DNA from: Ascoidea asiatica
Lineage: Eukaryota; Ascomycota; Saccharomycetes; Ascoideales; Ascoideaceae
Reading direction: 5' to 3'
Length of the DNA: 64,000 bases
Assembly (NCBI GenBank): GCA_001600695.1
Contig: BCKQ01000019.1
Location: forward strand, 170,278-234,277
Positions 1 to 10,388 of this stretch are shown here, one piece after another (within the stretch, counting starts at the first letter, position 1; each line of letters starts with the position of its first letter). The notes below the pieces were generated by a model. It worked only from the letters and a program-made list of their open reading frames with translations, was not told the origin of the DNA and did not search any database. The position numbers and the translations under genes were made by a program.

Positions 1-578
1 TTAATGAGAGCTATAATATTATAATATTATTATAATAATATTTGAAATTTTATAAAAATTTCATTCAATTTTATAGAATCTATTAAAATTTGAGAGAAAT
101 TTCTAATTCATATACTATTTATATACTATTTATATACTAATTATATACTTTTCTTTAATTTCTTTTATTTTAATATATGGCTTTATTCAATTATTCATTA
201 TTCTTATCTTTATTACTTCTTTCTTATTTCTTATTATCTTAAACTTTATTCTTTCCCTCCCTCTCTCTCTCTGTCTCTCTCTTTATTGCTAAAAAGATTC
301 AGAAAATTTTGATTTGCTAAATTTTTACCCTTATTATTATTCATACCCTTTAATAATTTGTATTCACTAACTTAAATACTAAGATTTATGATTATGATTA
401 TGATTATGATTATGATTATGATTATGATTGTGATTGTGATTATATATATATAAAAGGATACTCGATTCAATATTTTTTTTTTTTTTTTCATTTCCATTTA
501 TATTTCTCTATTATATTTATATATTTTATTATATTATATTATATTTCATATCAAATATAACAAAATTCTTTTAAGAAA
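1..578 (+). promoter_or_regulatory. 5' region of the peptide transporter gene
   Basis: No gene is visible. The stretch has a pyrimidine-rich CT tract around 252-283, a GATTAT tandem repeat at about 388-440, and a TATA-like run ending in TATAAAAGG (441-457), about 120 bp before the start codon. A T-run follows at about 471-488. This fits a yeast promoter; no specific regulator site is recognised. Confidence 0.5.
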
Positions 579-2363
579 ATGTCTTCAAAAATTATTGAAA
601 ATTCTGATACAAAATCAGAAGATAAAATTTCTGATCAAAATCATAATTCAAGTTCTGATAATATTGAAACAAAATCAATTTTACAAAAAATTAATACTGT
701 TAGTGATTTAGAAAATTATGATAATGAAATTAAAGATGATTCTTATTATAATGATCCAAATAATAGACGTTCTCCAACTGATGAAGAAAATTCAACTTTA
801 CCTCATGTTTCTGCAAAAATTACTTGGGCATGTTGGTTAGTTGCTTTAGTTGAATTAGCTGAAAGATTTTCTTATTATGGTGTTTCTGGTCCTTTTATAA
901 ATTATATGCAATATGGTCCTGATGATCATATACCTGGTGCTTTATCTTTAAATCAACAAGGTACAAATGCTTTAAGTTATTTTTTTCAATTTTGGTGTTA
1001 TGTTTGTCCAATTTTTGGTGCTTGGATTTCTGATACTTATACTGGTAAATTTTATGCAATTTGTATATTTTGTGGTGTTTATATTGTTGGTTTATTAATT
1101 TTATTTTTAACTTCATTACCTGTTTCAATTAGAAATGGTGCTGCTCTTGGTGGTTATATAGCTGCTGTAATAATTATTGGTATTGGTACTGGTGGTGTAA
1201 AATCTAATGTTTCTCCATTAATTGCTGATCAAGTTCCTGTTTTTACTCCATATGTTAAAAATACTAAAAAAGGTAAAGTTATTGTTGATCCTGCTGTAAC
1301 TTATCAATCTATTTTTATGTGGTTTTATTTATGTATTAATGTTGGTTCATTATCTTCAATTGCAACAACTGAATTAGAAAGTCATGTTGGTTTTTGGGCT
1401 GCTTATTTATTACCTTTTTGTTTCTTTTTTGTTGGTGTTGCAGCTTTAATTATTGGTAGAAATGTTTATGTTAAAGTTCCACCTTCAAAAATGATTATTG
1501 GTAATGCTTTTAAAGTTTGTTTTATTACTTTATTTAATAGAGGTAAATTTAATTCTGCAAAACCTTCTTTAAATCCAGAAAAAAATTATGCTTGGGATGA
1601 CCTTTTTGTTGAAGAAGTTAGAAGATCTTTATTAGCTTGTAGAGTTTTTATATTTTTTATTGTTTATTGGGTTGTTTATGGTCAAATGTTAAATAATTTT
1701 GTAAGTCAAGCAGGTCAAATGGAATTACATGGTATACCAAATGATATTATGCAAAATATTGATGCCATTACTATTATTGTTTTTATTCCAATTTGTGATA
1801 AATTAGTTTATCCATTTTTAAGAAAAATTGGTATTCCATTTAAACCAATTACAAGAATTTTTATGGGTTTTATGTTTGGTGCAGCAGCAATGGCTTATGC
1901 AGCTGGTGTTCAAAGAATGATTTATAATGCTGGTCCTTGTTATGATGCTCCTTTAGCTTGTGCAGCTTCTGATGATGGTAATATTCCAAATCATGTTCAT
2001 GTTGCAGCTCAAACTCCTGCTTATTTTTTCATTGGAATGTCTGAAATTTTTGCTTCAATTACAGGTTTAGAATATGCTTATACTAAAGCTCCTGCTCAAA
2101 TGAAATCTTTTATTATGTCAATGTTTTTATTAACTTCTGCAGGTGGTTCTGCTTTAGGTATTGCATTATCTCCAACTGCTGAAGATCCAAAATTAGTTTG
2201 GACTTATACAGGTTTATGTGTTGCTTGTTTTATTGCAGGTCTTTTATTCTGGTTCTGTTTTAAAAGCCTTAATAATGAAGAAGATGAATTAAATAAATTA
2301 GATCTTTTAGAAAAATTAGATGCTGAAAAGAAAGCTCTTGAAATAAAAGATAGAGAAGTTTAA
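579..2363 (+). CDS. PTR2: Proton-coupled oligopeptide transporter, PTR2 type
   Basis: A 594-residue polytopic membrane protein of the POT/PTR (SLC15-like) family, which imports di- and tripeptides with protons across the plasma membrane. The family signature ExxERFxYYG is present at residues 92-101. The following segments match POT proteins: GTGGVKSNVSPL in the TM5 region, FYLCINVGSL, and a late SEIFASITGLEYAYTKAP segment. About 80 hydrophilic, Ser/Asn/Asp-rich residues precede the first membrane span and a charged tail follows the last, as in yeast Ptr2. Length is normal for the family and the frame is intact. The ATG is the first in frame, in an A-rich context. In S. cerevisiae PTR2 is induced through Ubr1/Cup9; nothing here shows whether that holds. 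Confidence 0.9.
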   Translation: MSSKIIENSDTKSEDKISDQNHNSSSDNIETKSILQKINTVSDLENYDNEIKDDSYYNDPNNRRSPTDEENSTLPHVSAKITWACWLVALVELAERFSYYGVSGPFINYMQYGPDDHIPGALSLNQQGTNALSYFFQFWCYVCPIFGAWISDTYTGKFYAICIFCGVYIVGLLILFLTSLPVSIRNGAALGGYIAAVIIIGIGTGGVKSNVSPLIADQVPVFTPYVKNTKKGKVIVDPAVTYQSIFMWFYLCINVGSLSSIATTELESHVGFWAAYLLPFCFFFVGVAALIIGRNVYVKVPPSKMIIGNAFKVCFITLFNRGKFNSAKPSLNPEKNYAWDDLFVEEVRRSLLACRVFIFFIVYWVVYGQMLNNFVSQAGQMELHGIPNDIMQNIDAITIIVFIPICDKLVYPFLRKIGIPFKPITRIFMGFMFGAAAMAYAAGVQRMIYNAGPCYDAPLACAASDDGNIPNHVHVAAQTPAYFFIGMSEIFASITGLEYAYTKAPAQMKSFIMSMFLLTSAGGSALGIALSPTAEDPKLVWTYTGLCVACFIAGLLFWFCFKSLNNEEDELNKLDLLEKLDAEKKALEIKDREV

Positions 2364-3125
2364 ATAAATCGATTTTTTAACTTTTTCTAAGTTTCAGCAT
2401 ATTTTCATTTCTCTTATAATGATTTTTTATCTCTTATCTTTTCTCTTTTATCTTTTATTCTTATCTTTTATTCCTTTTATATAATATGCTTTGTTATCCT
2501 CATTCCATTTTGTTTTCCTACTTTTTTTTGGAATGATTCTTTTCTTTAACTTTTTTTCATTTTCTTTTATCTCTTGAAAAGCAAGGTATTATTGAATGTT
2601 CAATAATCCTTGAATAAACTTAAATGGAGTTTTTTTTTTTTTAGTTTCCTTGAATAAACATCAAACTATTTACTAACTAAAACCATCAACCAATATCTTA
2701 TCATATCATAAACCGATTAATAACACATTTTTTTATCAAGAGTAAAAACAATTCTTTATATTCGCGTTTGTTTATTTCGTTTGCCTTCGCAGTCGCCGAG
2801 TGAAAAAAAGAAGCCGCTGACGTAAGCGAAAAGTGGTGAGGAAAAAAAAGAAGTTTGTGTTTCGGCTCAAATCACGTAAATTTATCAAAAGGAAAAGAAA
2901 ATAAAGGTTTGCGATTTGAGCTTAATTTATTGTATTTTAACTGCTCAAAAAGATATAAATATTGTATATTGATCGAACTGAGGAAGTGATGGGTTATTGA
3001 AACTACTTGTCAATTCAATAACTAGTTTAGAAGTATTGGATTAATCTGATTTCAGTTGGTTTCTTAAGGTTATTATAATAGTTGGTTTAGTCTTCTATTT
3101 TTACTTATTTTTTTTAAATTAGAAA
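2364..3125 (+). promoter_or_regulatory. Intergenic region upstream of the MED2 homologue, with a CRE-like site
   Basis: No gene is seen. A locally GC-richer island (about 2760-2880) holds a perfect ATF/CREB-type word TGACGTAA at 2818-2825. A 9-bp inverted repeat, GCTCAAATC (2865-2873) and GATTTGAGC (2913-2921), lies downstream. The rest is AT-rich and probably carries the transporter 3' end and the promoter of the next gene. Confidence 0.45.
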
Positions 3126-4745
3126 ATGTCGTATTTGAATAAAGAATTGGTTGATTCTTATCACAGCATTTTAGTTTCTGCAGGGAATATAATGGATGAT
3201 TTGATTGATAATAGATCGTCAAGTTTAATAACTCCAAATAATAATTTTAATGCACCCGATAATTATAATTCTGGGAATGGATCAAATAATCCTGGTTTTG
3301 GTAATAACAATAATAATCCAAATCATATAATGGAATTAGATGCAAATATTGGTCAATTTCATCAAGTTTTAGATTTAATGATTAATAACTTAGATGATGC
3401 AAAAAATTTCTTATTAGTTCAAAAAGAGAATATTGAAACTCAAAAATTACTTTCATTACCTACTTTAAATTCAACTATAATTTCAAATAGATCACCACCA
3501 ATCAATCCAACTTTACAACAGCAACAGCAGCAACAACAGCAACAGAAACTACAGCAACTGCAACAGATGCAACAACTGCAACAAATACAACAAATGCAGA
3601 AAATACAACGTCTGAAACAACAGCAACAATTTCAAGAATATAAACAGAAGAATATGCTGCAACCACAATTTAACTCACAAAATGTTTCCAATAACAATCC
3701 TAGAAATAATAGTATGACAAATCAAGGGTATCAAGAGGCTATGAGAATTAATAATGAAGGTGTCAATATTGATAATAAAATAAATGGTTTTAATAATTTC
3801 AATGGAAATTCAGTTAATAATAATAATAATAATACTAATAACAATAACAATAACAATAACAATAACAATAACAATAACAATAACAATAACAATAACAATA
3901 ACAATAACAATAACAATAACAATAACAATAANNNNNNNNNNNNNNNNNNNNNNNNNNNNNNNNNNNNNNNNNNNNNNNNNNNNNNNNNNNNNNNNNNNNN
4001 NNNNNNNNNNNNNNNNNNNNNNNNNNNNNNNAATAACAATAACAATAACAATAACAATAACAATAACAATAACAATAACAATAACAATAACAATAACAAT
4101 AACAATAACAATAACAATAACAATAATAACAATAATAATAACAATAACGGTGAAATAGACCAAGCAATTATTAATAATCATCTGGATGTGATTATGAAAA
4201 GTGAAAATAATAATTTGAGTATTCCATCCAATTTAACAGTACCTCAAAATCAAAACATAAGCCCAAATCAAAATCAAAATCAAAATCAAAACTTGAATCA
4301 AAATCAAAACATAAATATGAATACAAGTATGAATCAAACTATGAATCCAAATATGAATCCAAATATGAATTTAAATATAAATCAAAATCCGAATGTTAAC
4401 CAAAGTATAAGTCCAAATTTGAATTTGAATTTGAATCAAAATATGAATCAAAATCAAAGTCAAAATATTAGTCCAACTATGAATCAAAATGATAATTCGA
4501 ATCCAAATCAACCTCAAAACTTAAACCAGAATATAAATCAAAATGAAAATCAAAGTGTTAATAATAATCAAAATCTAAATATTAATCAATCACAGTTGCA
4601 ATCTCAAACACAGACACCGAATTTAGTAACAACTTCTAATGATAATGATAATGATAAACTAAATAATTTAAATCTTGATTTTGATACAACCAATTTAAAT
4701 GGAAATATTGATCTAACAGCTACAGATATTGATAAGCTTTTTTGA
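3126..4745 (+). CDS. MED2: Mediator tail subunit 2 (Med2/Tlo-like), Asn-rich, interrupted by an assembly gap
   Basis: The N-terminus resembles Med2/Tlo of budding yeasts: a helix YHSILVSAGNIMDDLIDNR, then a spacer, then IGQFHQVLDLMINNLDDAK (about residues 10-105). This corresponds to the two helices of the Med2 domain that pair with Med3 in the Mediator tail, which links activators to RNA polymerase II. After that the protein is low complexity: a Gln tract with Leu/Met/Ile every third residue (about 130-170), a huge Asn tract, and NQN repeats. It ends in a short acidic-hydrophobic motif (LNLDFDTTNL...ATDIDKLF) similar to Tlo C-terminal transactivating segments. The 100-N gap at 3932-4031 lies in the Asn tract, so the true length (539 aa as assembled) is unknown. 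The family call rests on remembered similarity of the N-terminal domain. Confidence 0.65.
   Translation: MSYLNKELVDSYHSILVSAGNIMDDLIDNRSSSLITPNNNFNAPDNYNSGNGSNNPGFGNNNNNPNHIMELDANIGQFHQVLDLMINNLDDAKNFLLVQKENIETQKLLSLPTLNSTIISNRSPPINPTLQQQQQQQQQQKLQQLQQMQQLQQIQQMQKIQRLKQQQQFQEYKQKNMLQPQFNSQNVSNNNPRNNSMTNQGYQEAMRINNEGVNIDNKINGFNNFNGNSVNNNNNNTNNNNNNNNNNNNNNNNNNNNNNNNNNNNNNNXXXXXXXXXXXXXXXXXXXXXXXXXXXXXXXXXXNNNNNNNNNNNNNNNNNNNNNNNNNNNNNNNNNNNNNNNGEIDQAIINNHLDVIMKSENNNLSIPSNLTVPQNQNISPNQNQNQNQNLNQNQNINMNTSMNQTMNPNMNPNMNLNINQNPNVNQSISPNLNLNLNQNMNQNQSQNISPTMNQNDNSNPNQPQNLNQNINQNENQSVNNNQNLNINQSQLQSQTQTPNLVTTSNDNDNDKLNNLNLDFDTTNLNGNIDLTATDIDKLF
3835..4147 (+). repeat. AATAAC hexanucleotide repeat with a 100-N gap
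   Basis: A nearly pure AATAAC array (two Asn codons per unit) runs on both sides of exactly 100 N (3932-4031). The round number suggests a placeholder gap of unknown size, caused by repeat collapse. The flanks are in the same frame only if the real insert is a multiple of three. Confidence 0.95.
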
Positions 4746-4839
4746 TAAAAAAAAATATTATAAATATATATATATATATGAAGTATATATATTATGTATT
4801 ATATATTATATATAATAAGAAGTATAATTTTATTATTAA

Positions 4840-5964
4840 TTATACATTAATTACTAGTTTTTCATTTGAATTTTTACCATTCATTAAATCAATAAGTAAT
4901 TGATTAGCAGAATTTAAACCACCTTCATAAAATTTTATTGGAATATGATTAAATTGACCATTATAAACATAAGGTTCAATAAATTTTTTAAATTCAATTA
5001 CAGTTTTTCTTAAATTAAGATCTTTTGGTAAAGTGAAACTACCAATTTTAATTTCAGTACCATTAACAGAATATAACATTGTACTTTTAATTGAAACATT
5101 TGATTTTGAAGATCTTTTTTTCATATTAAAATTTAAAGAAATAATTTTTGAAGGTTTTTCATTTGAGGCAATTTCATAATTTGAATCTAAAGTTTGTTCA
5201 GATCCAATACAATCTAAAATATAATTAATATTTGAATCAAATTCTTTAATTTTTGAAGTAATTTCAGAATCATGATAATCAAAAACTTTAGTTGCGCCTA
5301 ATTTTAATAATAAATCTTCATTTTTTTTTGAAGCTACAACAATAATATTATCAAAAACATTTAAAATTTTTGCAACTTGGATTGCACAAAAACCTGCACT
5401 TGTTGCACCACCCCAAATTAAAATAGAACTATTAATTTTAACATCTTTAGTTGGTACTTTATTAAAAAATTCATAAGTTAAAGCTAAACCTGCAGTTAAT
5501 AAACCAACAGGAATTGAAGCCGCAGATTCAAAAGAATTTATTTCACCAGATTTTTGATTAGTTGATAGATTTTTTAAACCTTTTTCAAATTTAAAAGCTA
5601 ATAATGAATCCATTATAACATATTCAGAAAAAGCACCAGAATCAGGATGAGTTGATGAACAACCTCTGACAATTGAAGAAACAGAATCACCAAATTTAAA
5701 AGTATTATTTTTTTTAACATTTGAACCTAAACCAACAACTTCACCAGCAGCATCAACACCAACAACACAACCTTGTGGACAAATACCAAATTGAATATGT
5801 TTCCAATCAGTTGGATTACCAGCAACAGATTTAACTTTAACTAAAATTGAATCATCTGGAATATCTTTGGTTACAGGTCTTTTTTTAACTTCACAATGTT
5901 TCTCTACAACAACGAGAGCATTTTGAGTATCTGGAACAGAATCTAAAATTGAAGCTGAAGACAT
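4840..5964 (-). CDS. Medium-chain dehydrogenase/reductase (zinc-free quinone/enoyl reductase type)
   Basis: A 374-residue MDR-superfamily protein. The N-terminal GroES-like domain has SVAGNPTDWKHIQ and CVVGVDAAGEVVGLGSNV (about residues 48-90). The Rossmann segment has SILIWGGATSAGFCAIQVAKI (about 180-200), the NAD(P)H-binding fold. None of the cysteine-rich zinc motifs of true alcohol dehydrogenases is present. This matches the fungal family that includes S. cerevisiae YNL134C, YCR102C and YLR460C and the trans-enoyl reductase/ToxD-like proteins. The substrate cannot be told from sequence. The gene converges with the MED2 homologue, only about 95 bp apart. The ATG is followed by a Ser-rich start without a targeting signal, so a cytosolic location is likely. 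Confidence 0.8.
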   Translation of the reverse strand: MSSASILDSVPDTQNALVVVEKHCEVKKRPVTKDIPDDSILVKVKSVAGNPTDWKHIQFGICPQGCVVGVDAAGEVVGLGSNVKKNNTFKFGDSVSSIVRGCSSTHPDSGAFSEYVIMDSLLAFKFEKGLKNLSTNQKSGEINSFESAASIPVGLLTAGLALTYEFFNKVPTKDVKINSSILIWGGATSAGFCAIQVAKILNVFDNIIVVASKKNEDLLLKLGATKVFDYHDSEITSKIKEFDSNINYILDCIGSEQTLDSNYEIASNEKPSKIISLNFNMKKRSSKSNVSIKSTMLYSVNGTEIKIGSFTLPKDLNLRKTVIEFKKFIEPYVYNGQFNHIPIKFYEGGLNSANQLLIDLMNGKNSNEKLVINV

Positions 5965-8202
5965 TTTGATTAGATTAATAAATAATAAATAATAATTATG
6001 TAATTGAAAGTTTTTAGTTAATATCAGTAAAAATATAAATTAATTGATTAGTTGATAAATTGACTGAATAATTATTTTGTTATCAATTTCTAAATATTGA
6101 ATAAATTAAGATATTTAAATACTCCAGTTTATAAAAATCATAACGAAAACTAATTGAAACAATAAAGTATTATACATTTGTTTGCTCTCGTAGTTAACTC
6201 AAATTTAAAATTGTATATAATTTTTACATTAATTGAGTATTGATCAAATAGCTTACTAATTACACATGAAAGTTAATTCCAGTTGATTCCAGTCGAATCT
6301 TATTGAATCTACAGTAGTGGTTATTGAATCCAGTTAAATGGATGGCCATACAATATAAAAAAAAAATTAAATAAATAAATAAATATCAAATAAATGGGGA
6401 TCAAAATTCAATGAGGATTCATATTTCTGACTTTTTGTATGGCGCTGCTTAGTCAGCTTGCCAGTATTTGAACCAATTCAAACTGCTAGCTGAAAAATTA
6501 ATTACAGGAAATAATTTCAACGGTCAAGCTTAATTAATTACTTTAATTGATTTGATTAGTTTAATTAGCTAATTAATTAATTTAATTAATTATTTAATCA
6601 ATTAACTAATTGATAAATTGATCAGATAATTGTTAATTTATCAATTATCAATTAATTGTCCATGGTTAATTAACCAGACTTGTCTTAAAAACCTGTCAAA
6701 CAACGTCGAGGAGTTTTTCCGAACCAGATGAGACACTCCAACGGCAACAGCAATTAAAAATGTCTTACAAATCTCTCACCTTCAGAAGCCCTCGGAAAGA
6801 AAGCTATCAGTTTGCTTGCTTCCGCTGGCTACAAAAAGCTTTTGAGCAGCTCCCGAACACAAAAGGAAACAAAACGAAAACCAAAGGAAAGGGTTTAGAT
6901 CTTGGTGCAAAGTATAACAGTATATAGGACAAACGTTTTAGGACATTTTGTTTAGGACATTTTTAGTAAATAGGACAACGTTGTATAATAATAGGGACAT
7001 TGATCCGGCTATCGGTTTACTTGCCCTTGTTTTAATGTCGGGTAGCTTCCGTTGTATCCGATTCTGGCTTTTTCTCTCTTTTTTCTGCTTGTGCCTGATT
7101 CACTTCTTTTTTAGTGGGTTTTCACTCAACCCCCAACAAGAATAGTAATTCTGAGCTAAAAAGCTTGGTGAAATTTGAAGAAATATTCAATTATTTTAAA
7201 TACAATAATACACTTTCAATTTAAAAATCAATATTTATCCATTTATATTTCCCATATTTAGCTCTTAAGCTCTTTAACTACATAATCATCCCAATATATT
7301 TTAACTATTTCAATTAATTTACTTACTTTACCCACAATTTCAATATCTTATCGTATCATTATCATATCATTATGTACAACGTTATTTACCAATTTTTATC
7401 TTAAATGAGGTATTTTATTTTATTTCACTTTAATTTATCTTTTCGAGTTATTTAATTCAAATAAACCACACCACATTTTATGGCAACTTTAGTTAAAAAT
7501 CTTCTTTTTCATTTATTTTCAAATAATCAAGTAACAAAATAATCAAATAATCAAATAATCAAATAATTAAATAATTAAATAATGATACAACTCAATTAAT
7601 CTAGAATGAAAATTAAATCATAATTATCTTCAATTTACCATCACATTATCTATCTCAATGATATTTATCATAATCATTAATCACGAACAAACTACAGCAT
7701 TGTAATTAGTTAACAAAGCTTCAAATTTAACTTTATTTATTAATACTCTTAATACTCTTAATATTGCTTAATATTTTTTAATATTTTTTAATATTTTTTA
7801 ATATTTTCAATAATTATTCAATATTTTTAAATATTTTTAAACATTTTTGATAGATTTCTAAACTTATTTTTTATAAACTCCATCACACAACTACATACTC
7901 ATCACAACATACCCTTTTTTAAAATAATAATAAACCAGATTAGATGAGATCAAAATAAAAATCAATTTTACTTCAATATTTCAATATATTATCATAATAT
8001 CTGAGATTATTATATATACAAAATTCAACTTATATAAAACCTTTCAATTTCCTCTCATCTTATTCGAATATATTTTTTTTTTAATTTTAAAACTATCAAT
8101 TATCAATTATAATTATCAATTATAATAATAAATTATCTATTACTAATTATTAATATATTTATATATATATATCTTTTCTATTATCAATTAAATTAAACTA
8201 AA
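5965..8202 (+). promoter_or_regulatory. 2.2 kb intergenic region with a TAGGACA cluster, upstream of the alcohol dehydrogenase
   Basis: No convincing gene is present. GC-richer DNA at about 6690-6900 is followed by four AGGACA words (6926-6931, 6940-6945, 6954-6959, 6972-6977) and a variant GGGACA near 6995. A 9-bp inverted repeat GCCATACAA/TTGTATGGC lies at 6345-6353 and 6436-6444. AT palindromic sequence fills 6540-6660. AAATAATC tandem copies occur near 7525-7580 and TTTAATATT copies near 7760-7810. Such a long upstream region is unusual here and suggests complex control of the alcohol dehydrogenase gene. Confidence 0.45.
8031..8038 (+). promoter_or_regulatory. TATA box of the alcohol dehydrogenase gene
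   Basis: TATATAAA lies 165 bp before the ATG at 8203. It is a canonical yeast TATA element at a usual distance for a strongly expressed gene. Confidence 0.55.
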
Positions 8203-9270
8203 ATGGTTGAATATAACGAAACTTTTGTTATTCCAGAAACTCAAAAAGCAATTGTTTTTGAAACAAATGGTGGTCCATTAGAATATAAAAGAATTCCAGT
8301 TCCAGAACCAAAACCAAGTGAAATTTTAATTCATGTTTTATATTCTGGTATTTGTCATACTGATTTACATGCTTGGAAAGGTGATTGGCCTTTAGAAACT
8401 AAATTACCTTTAGTTGGTGGTCATGAAGGTGCAGGAATTGTTGTAAAATTAGGTTCTGAAGTAAAAAATTTTAAAATTGGTGATTATGCTGGTATTAAAT
8501 GGCTTAATGGTTCATGTATGGCTTGTGAATTATGTGAAAAAGGTTTTGAATCAAATTGTTTAAAACAAGATTTATCTGGTTATACTCATGATGGTTCATT
8601 TCAAGAATATGCAACTGCAGATGCTGTACAAGCTGCAATGATTCCTAAAGGAACTGATTTAGCTGAAATTGCTCCAATATTATGTGCAGGTGTTACTGTT
8701 TATAAAGCAATTAAATCTGCTGATGTAAAATCTGGTGATTGGTTATGTATTTCTGGTTGTGGTGGTGGTTTAGGAACTTTAGCTATTCAATATGCAAAAG
8801 CAATGGGTTTAAGAGTTGTTGGTATTGATGGTGGTGAAGCAAAAGAAGCACTTTGTAAAAAATTAGGTTGTGAAGTTTATGTTGATTTCATGAAAGTTAA
8901 AAATGTTAATAATGAAATTGTTAAAATTACTAATGGTGGTCCACATGCTGTTATTAATGTTTCAGTTTCTCAAGCTGCAATTAAATCTTCTGTACAATAT
9001 GTTAGACCATGTGGTACTGTAGTTTTAGTTGGTTTACCAGCAGGTGCAATTTGTGAATCTGAAGTATTTTCACAAGTTGTTAAATCTGTTAAAATTGTTG
9101 GTTCATATGTTGGTAATAGAGCTGATACAAGAGAAGCAATTGATTTTTTTGTTAGAGGTTTAGTTAGATCTCCAATTCAAATTATTGGTTTATCTGAATT
9201 ACCAAGAGTTTATGAAGAAATGGAAAGTGGTAAAATTATTGGTCGTTATGTTGCTGATACTTCTAAATAA
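8203..9270 (+). CDS. ADH1: Zinc alcohol dehydrogenase, ADH1 type (cytosolic)
   Basis: A 355-residue NAD-dependent alcohol dehydrogenase interconverting acetaldehyde and ethanol. Catalytic zinc ligands are C51 ([15 protein letters not shown]) and H74 with E75 (GGHEGAG), plus a later Cys in [13 protein letters not shown]. The structural zinc site has four cysteines at 105, 108, 111 and 119 ([15 protein letters not shown]). The Rossmann motif [18 protein letters not shown] is intact. There is no mitochondrial presequence, so this is an Adh1/Adh2-like cytosolic enzyme; the number within the family cannot be assigned. It has a clear TATA box and a very long upstream region. The 3' region to 9620 is AT-rich and without genes. 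Confidence 0.93.
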   Translation: MVEYNETFVIPETQKAIVFETNGGPLEYKRIPVPEPKPSEILIHVLYSGICHTDLHAWKGDWPLETKLPLVGGHEGAGIVVKLGSEVKNFKIGDYAGIKWLNGSCMACELCEKGFESNCLKQDLSGYTHDGSFQEYATADAVQAAMIPKGTDLAEIAPILCAGVTVYKAIKSADVKSGDWLCISGCGGGLGTLAIQYAKAMGLRVVGIDGGEAKEALCKKLGCEVYVDFMKVKNVNNEIVKITNGGPHAVINVSVSQAAIKSSVQYVRPCGTVVLVGLPAGAICESEVFSQVVKSVKIVGSYVGNRADTREAIDFFVRGLVRSPIQIIGLSELPRVYEEMESGKIIGRYVADTSK

Positions 9271-9620
9271 GAAAGTTAATCATTAACAGTTCATAAATTA
9301 CGAATTATGGTTCATTTTATTTAATACATTTTTATTTTTATTTTTATAATTTTTTCAATAACCTTTTTGAACATTGTTAAATAATTAACTCAATTTATTC
9401 ATTATATAGAAAAATAGAAGATTTTTTTATTACTCTTTTAGCAAAATTTAATTAGTTAGTTTTTGTGATTTGATAATTTAAATTCGAAAGAAATTTGTTA
9501 AGTACATAAGACATACTGTATATTAAAACTAACTACCTATATTCGTAAAAGGAATAAAATAAAAATATTATAAAAAAAAGGAGGATGAGATTGAGATTGA
9601 GATTTTTAAGATTGAGAAGA
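9271..9620 (+). other. Intergenic, convergent 3' ends
   Basis: AT-rich spacer between two converging genes. I see nothing beyond likely polyadenylation sequence and a short GAGATT repeat near 9585-9605. Confidence 0.5.
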
Positions 9621-10388
9621 TTAAATTGATTTAATTAAAGTTTCAAATTTTGATTTTTTTGAATGAAATTTTGAAACTTTTTCAATAAGATATGTATAAT
9701 AATTAAATTTACAAAATGGACATTCTTTATTAAAAGAATAATAATTTTTATAAGTTTTTTCATTTAAATCAAAATCAAAAGATTCATTATTATTTGCATG
9801 AATCCATTTATCTAAACAATTTTTATGAAAAAAATGTTCACAAGGTAAAATTCTAATTTTATCATTTAATAAATATTCTGAATAACAAATAGCACAAAAT
9901 TCAATTTCTTGTTTTTCTATAATAAATTCTTTATTATTATTATCAATATTAAAAGTTTCATTTATTTGATTTTCATCATTTTTATTCTTTTTAATTTTTT
10001 TATTCTTATTCTTATTCGTTTTATTATTCTTTAAGTAAACTTTAAAATGTTTAACTTTTAAACCTGCTTTTGAACAAGAATTAGAAATAAATGATTTTCT
10101 TAATATTAGTTTATTTGAATAATTATTTGAATTATTATTTGAATAATTATTTGTGGTAATTGTTGAAATTGATGGAGATTGAGATAAAGTATTATTTAAA
10201 TTAAATTCAGAAAATAAATCAGAATTTGATAAAATTGTTGATTGAGAACTTAAATTAAAATTTTCAGATATTGATTGTTGTTTTATTTTATTTTTATATT
10301 TAGAACTAGGTATATATTTATTAAAAGATTTATTAAATAATAAATTATTTTTATATTCCGAAAAAATTGAGTCTTCTTGAAATTCCAT
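9621..10388 (-). CDS. RING-H2 finger protein with an expanded loop
   Basis: A 255-residue protein. The first about 160 residues are Asn/Ser/Lys-rich and likely disordered. A C-terminal C3H2C3 RING follows: CAIC, then [11 protein letters not shown], then CPFC (about residues 165-230), the zinc-binding fold of E3 ubiquitin ligases. The stretch between the sixth and seventh zinc ligands is about 30 residues, including Asn/Asp/Tyr-rich sequence, where canonical RING-H2 fingers have about 10. No membrane segment is evident, so it is probably soluble. Partner and substrate are unknown. The gene is intact and uses the same A/T-ending codons as its neighbours. Confidence 0.75.
   Translation of the reverse strand: MEFQEDSIFSEYKNNLLFNKSFNKYIPSSKYKNKIKQQSISENFNLSSQSTILSNSDLFSEFNLNNTLSQSPSISTITTNNYSNNNSNNYSNKLILRKSFISNSCSKAGLKVKHFKVYLKNNKTNKNKNKKIKKNKNDENQINETFNIDNNNKEFIIEKQEIEFCAICYSEYLLNDKIRILPCEHFFHKNCLDKWIHANNNESFDFDLNEKTYKNYYSFNKECPFCKFNYYTYLIEKVSKFHSKKSKFETLIKSI

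Noticed and set aside
3784-4181. Open frames of Ile/Thr, Ile/Val, Leu or Tyr/Cys repeats on both strands in the MED2 Asn tract
   Set aside because: They are other frames of the AATAAC repeat and contain the N gap; only the Asn frame joins the conserved N- and C-terminal parts.
6948-7145. 65-codon frame in the ADH upstream region
   Set aside because: No recognisable domain; it begins inside the TAGGACA cluster, which looks regulatory.
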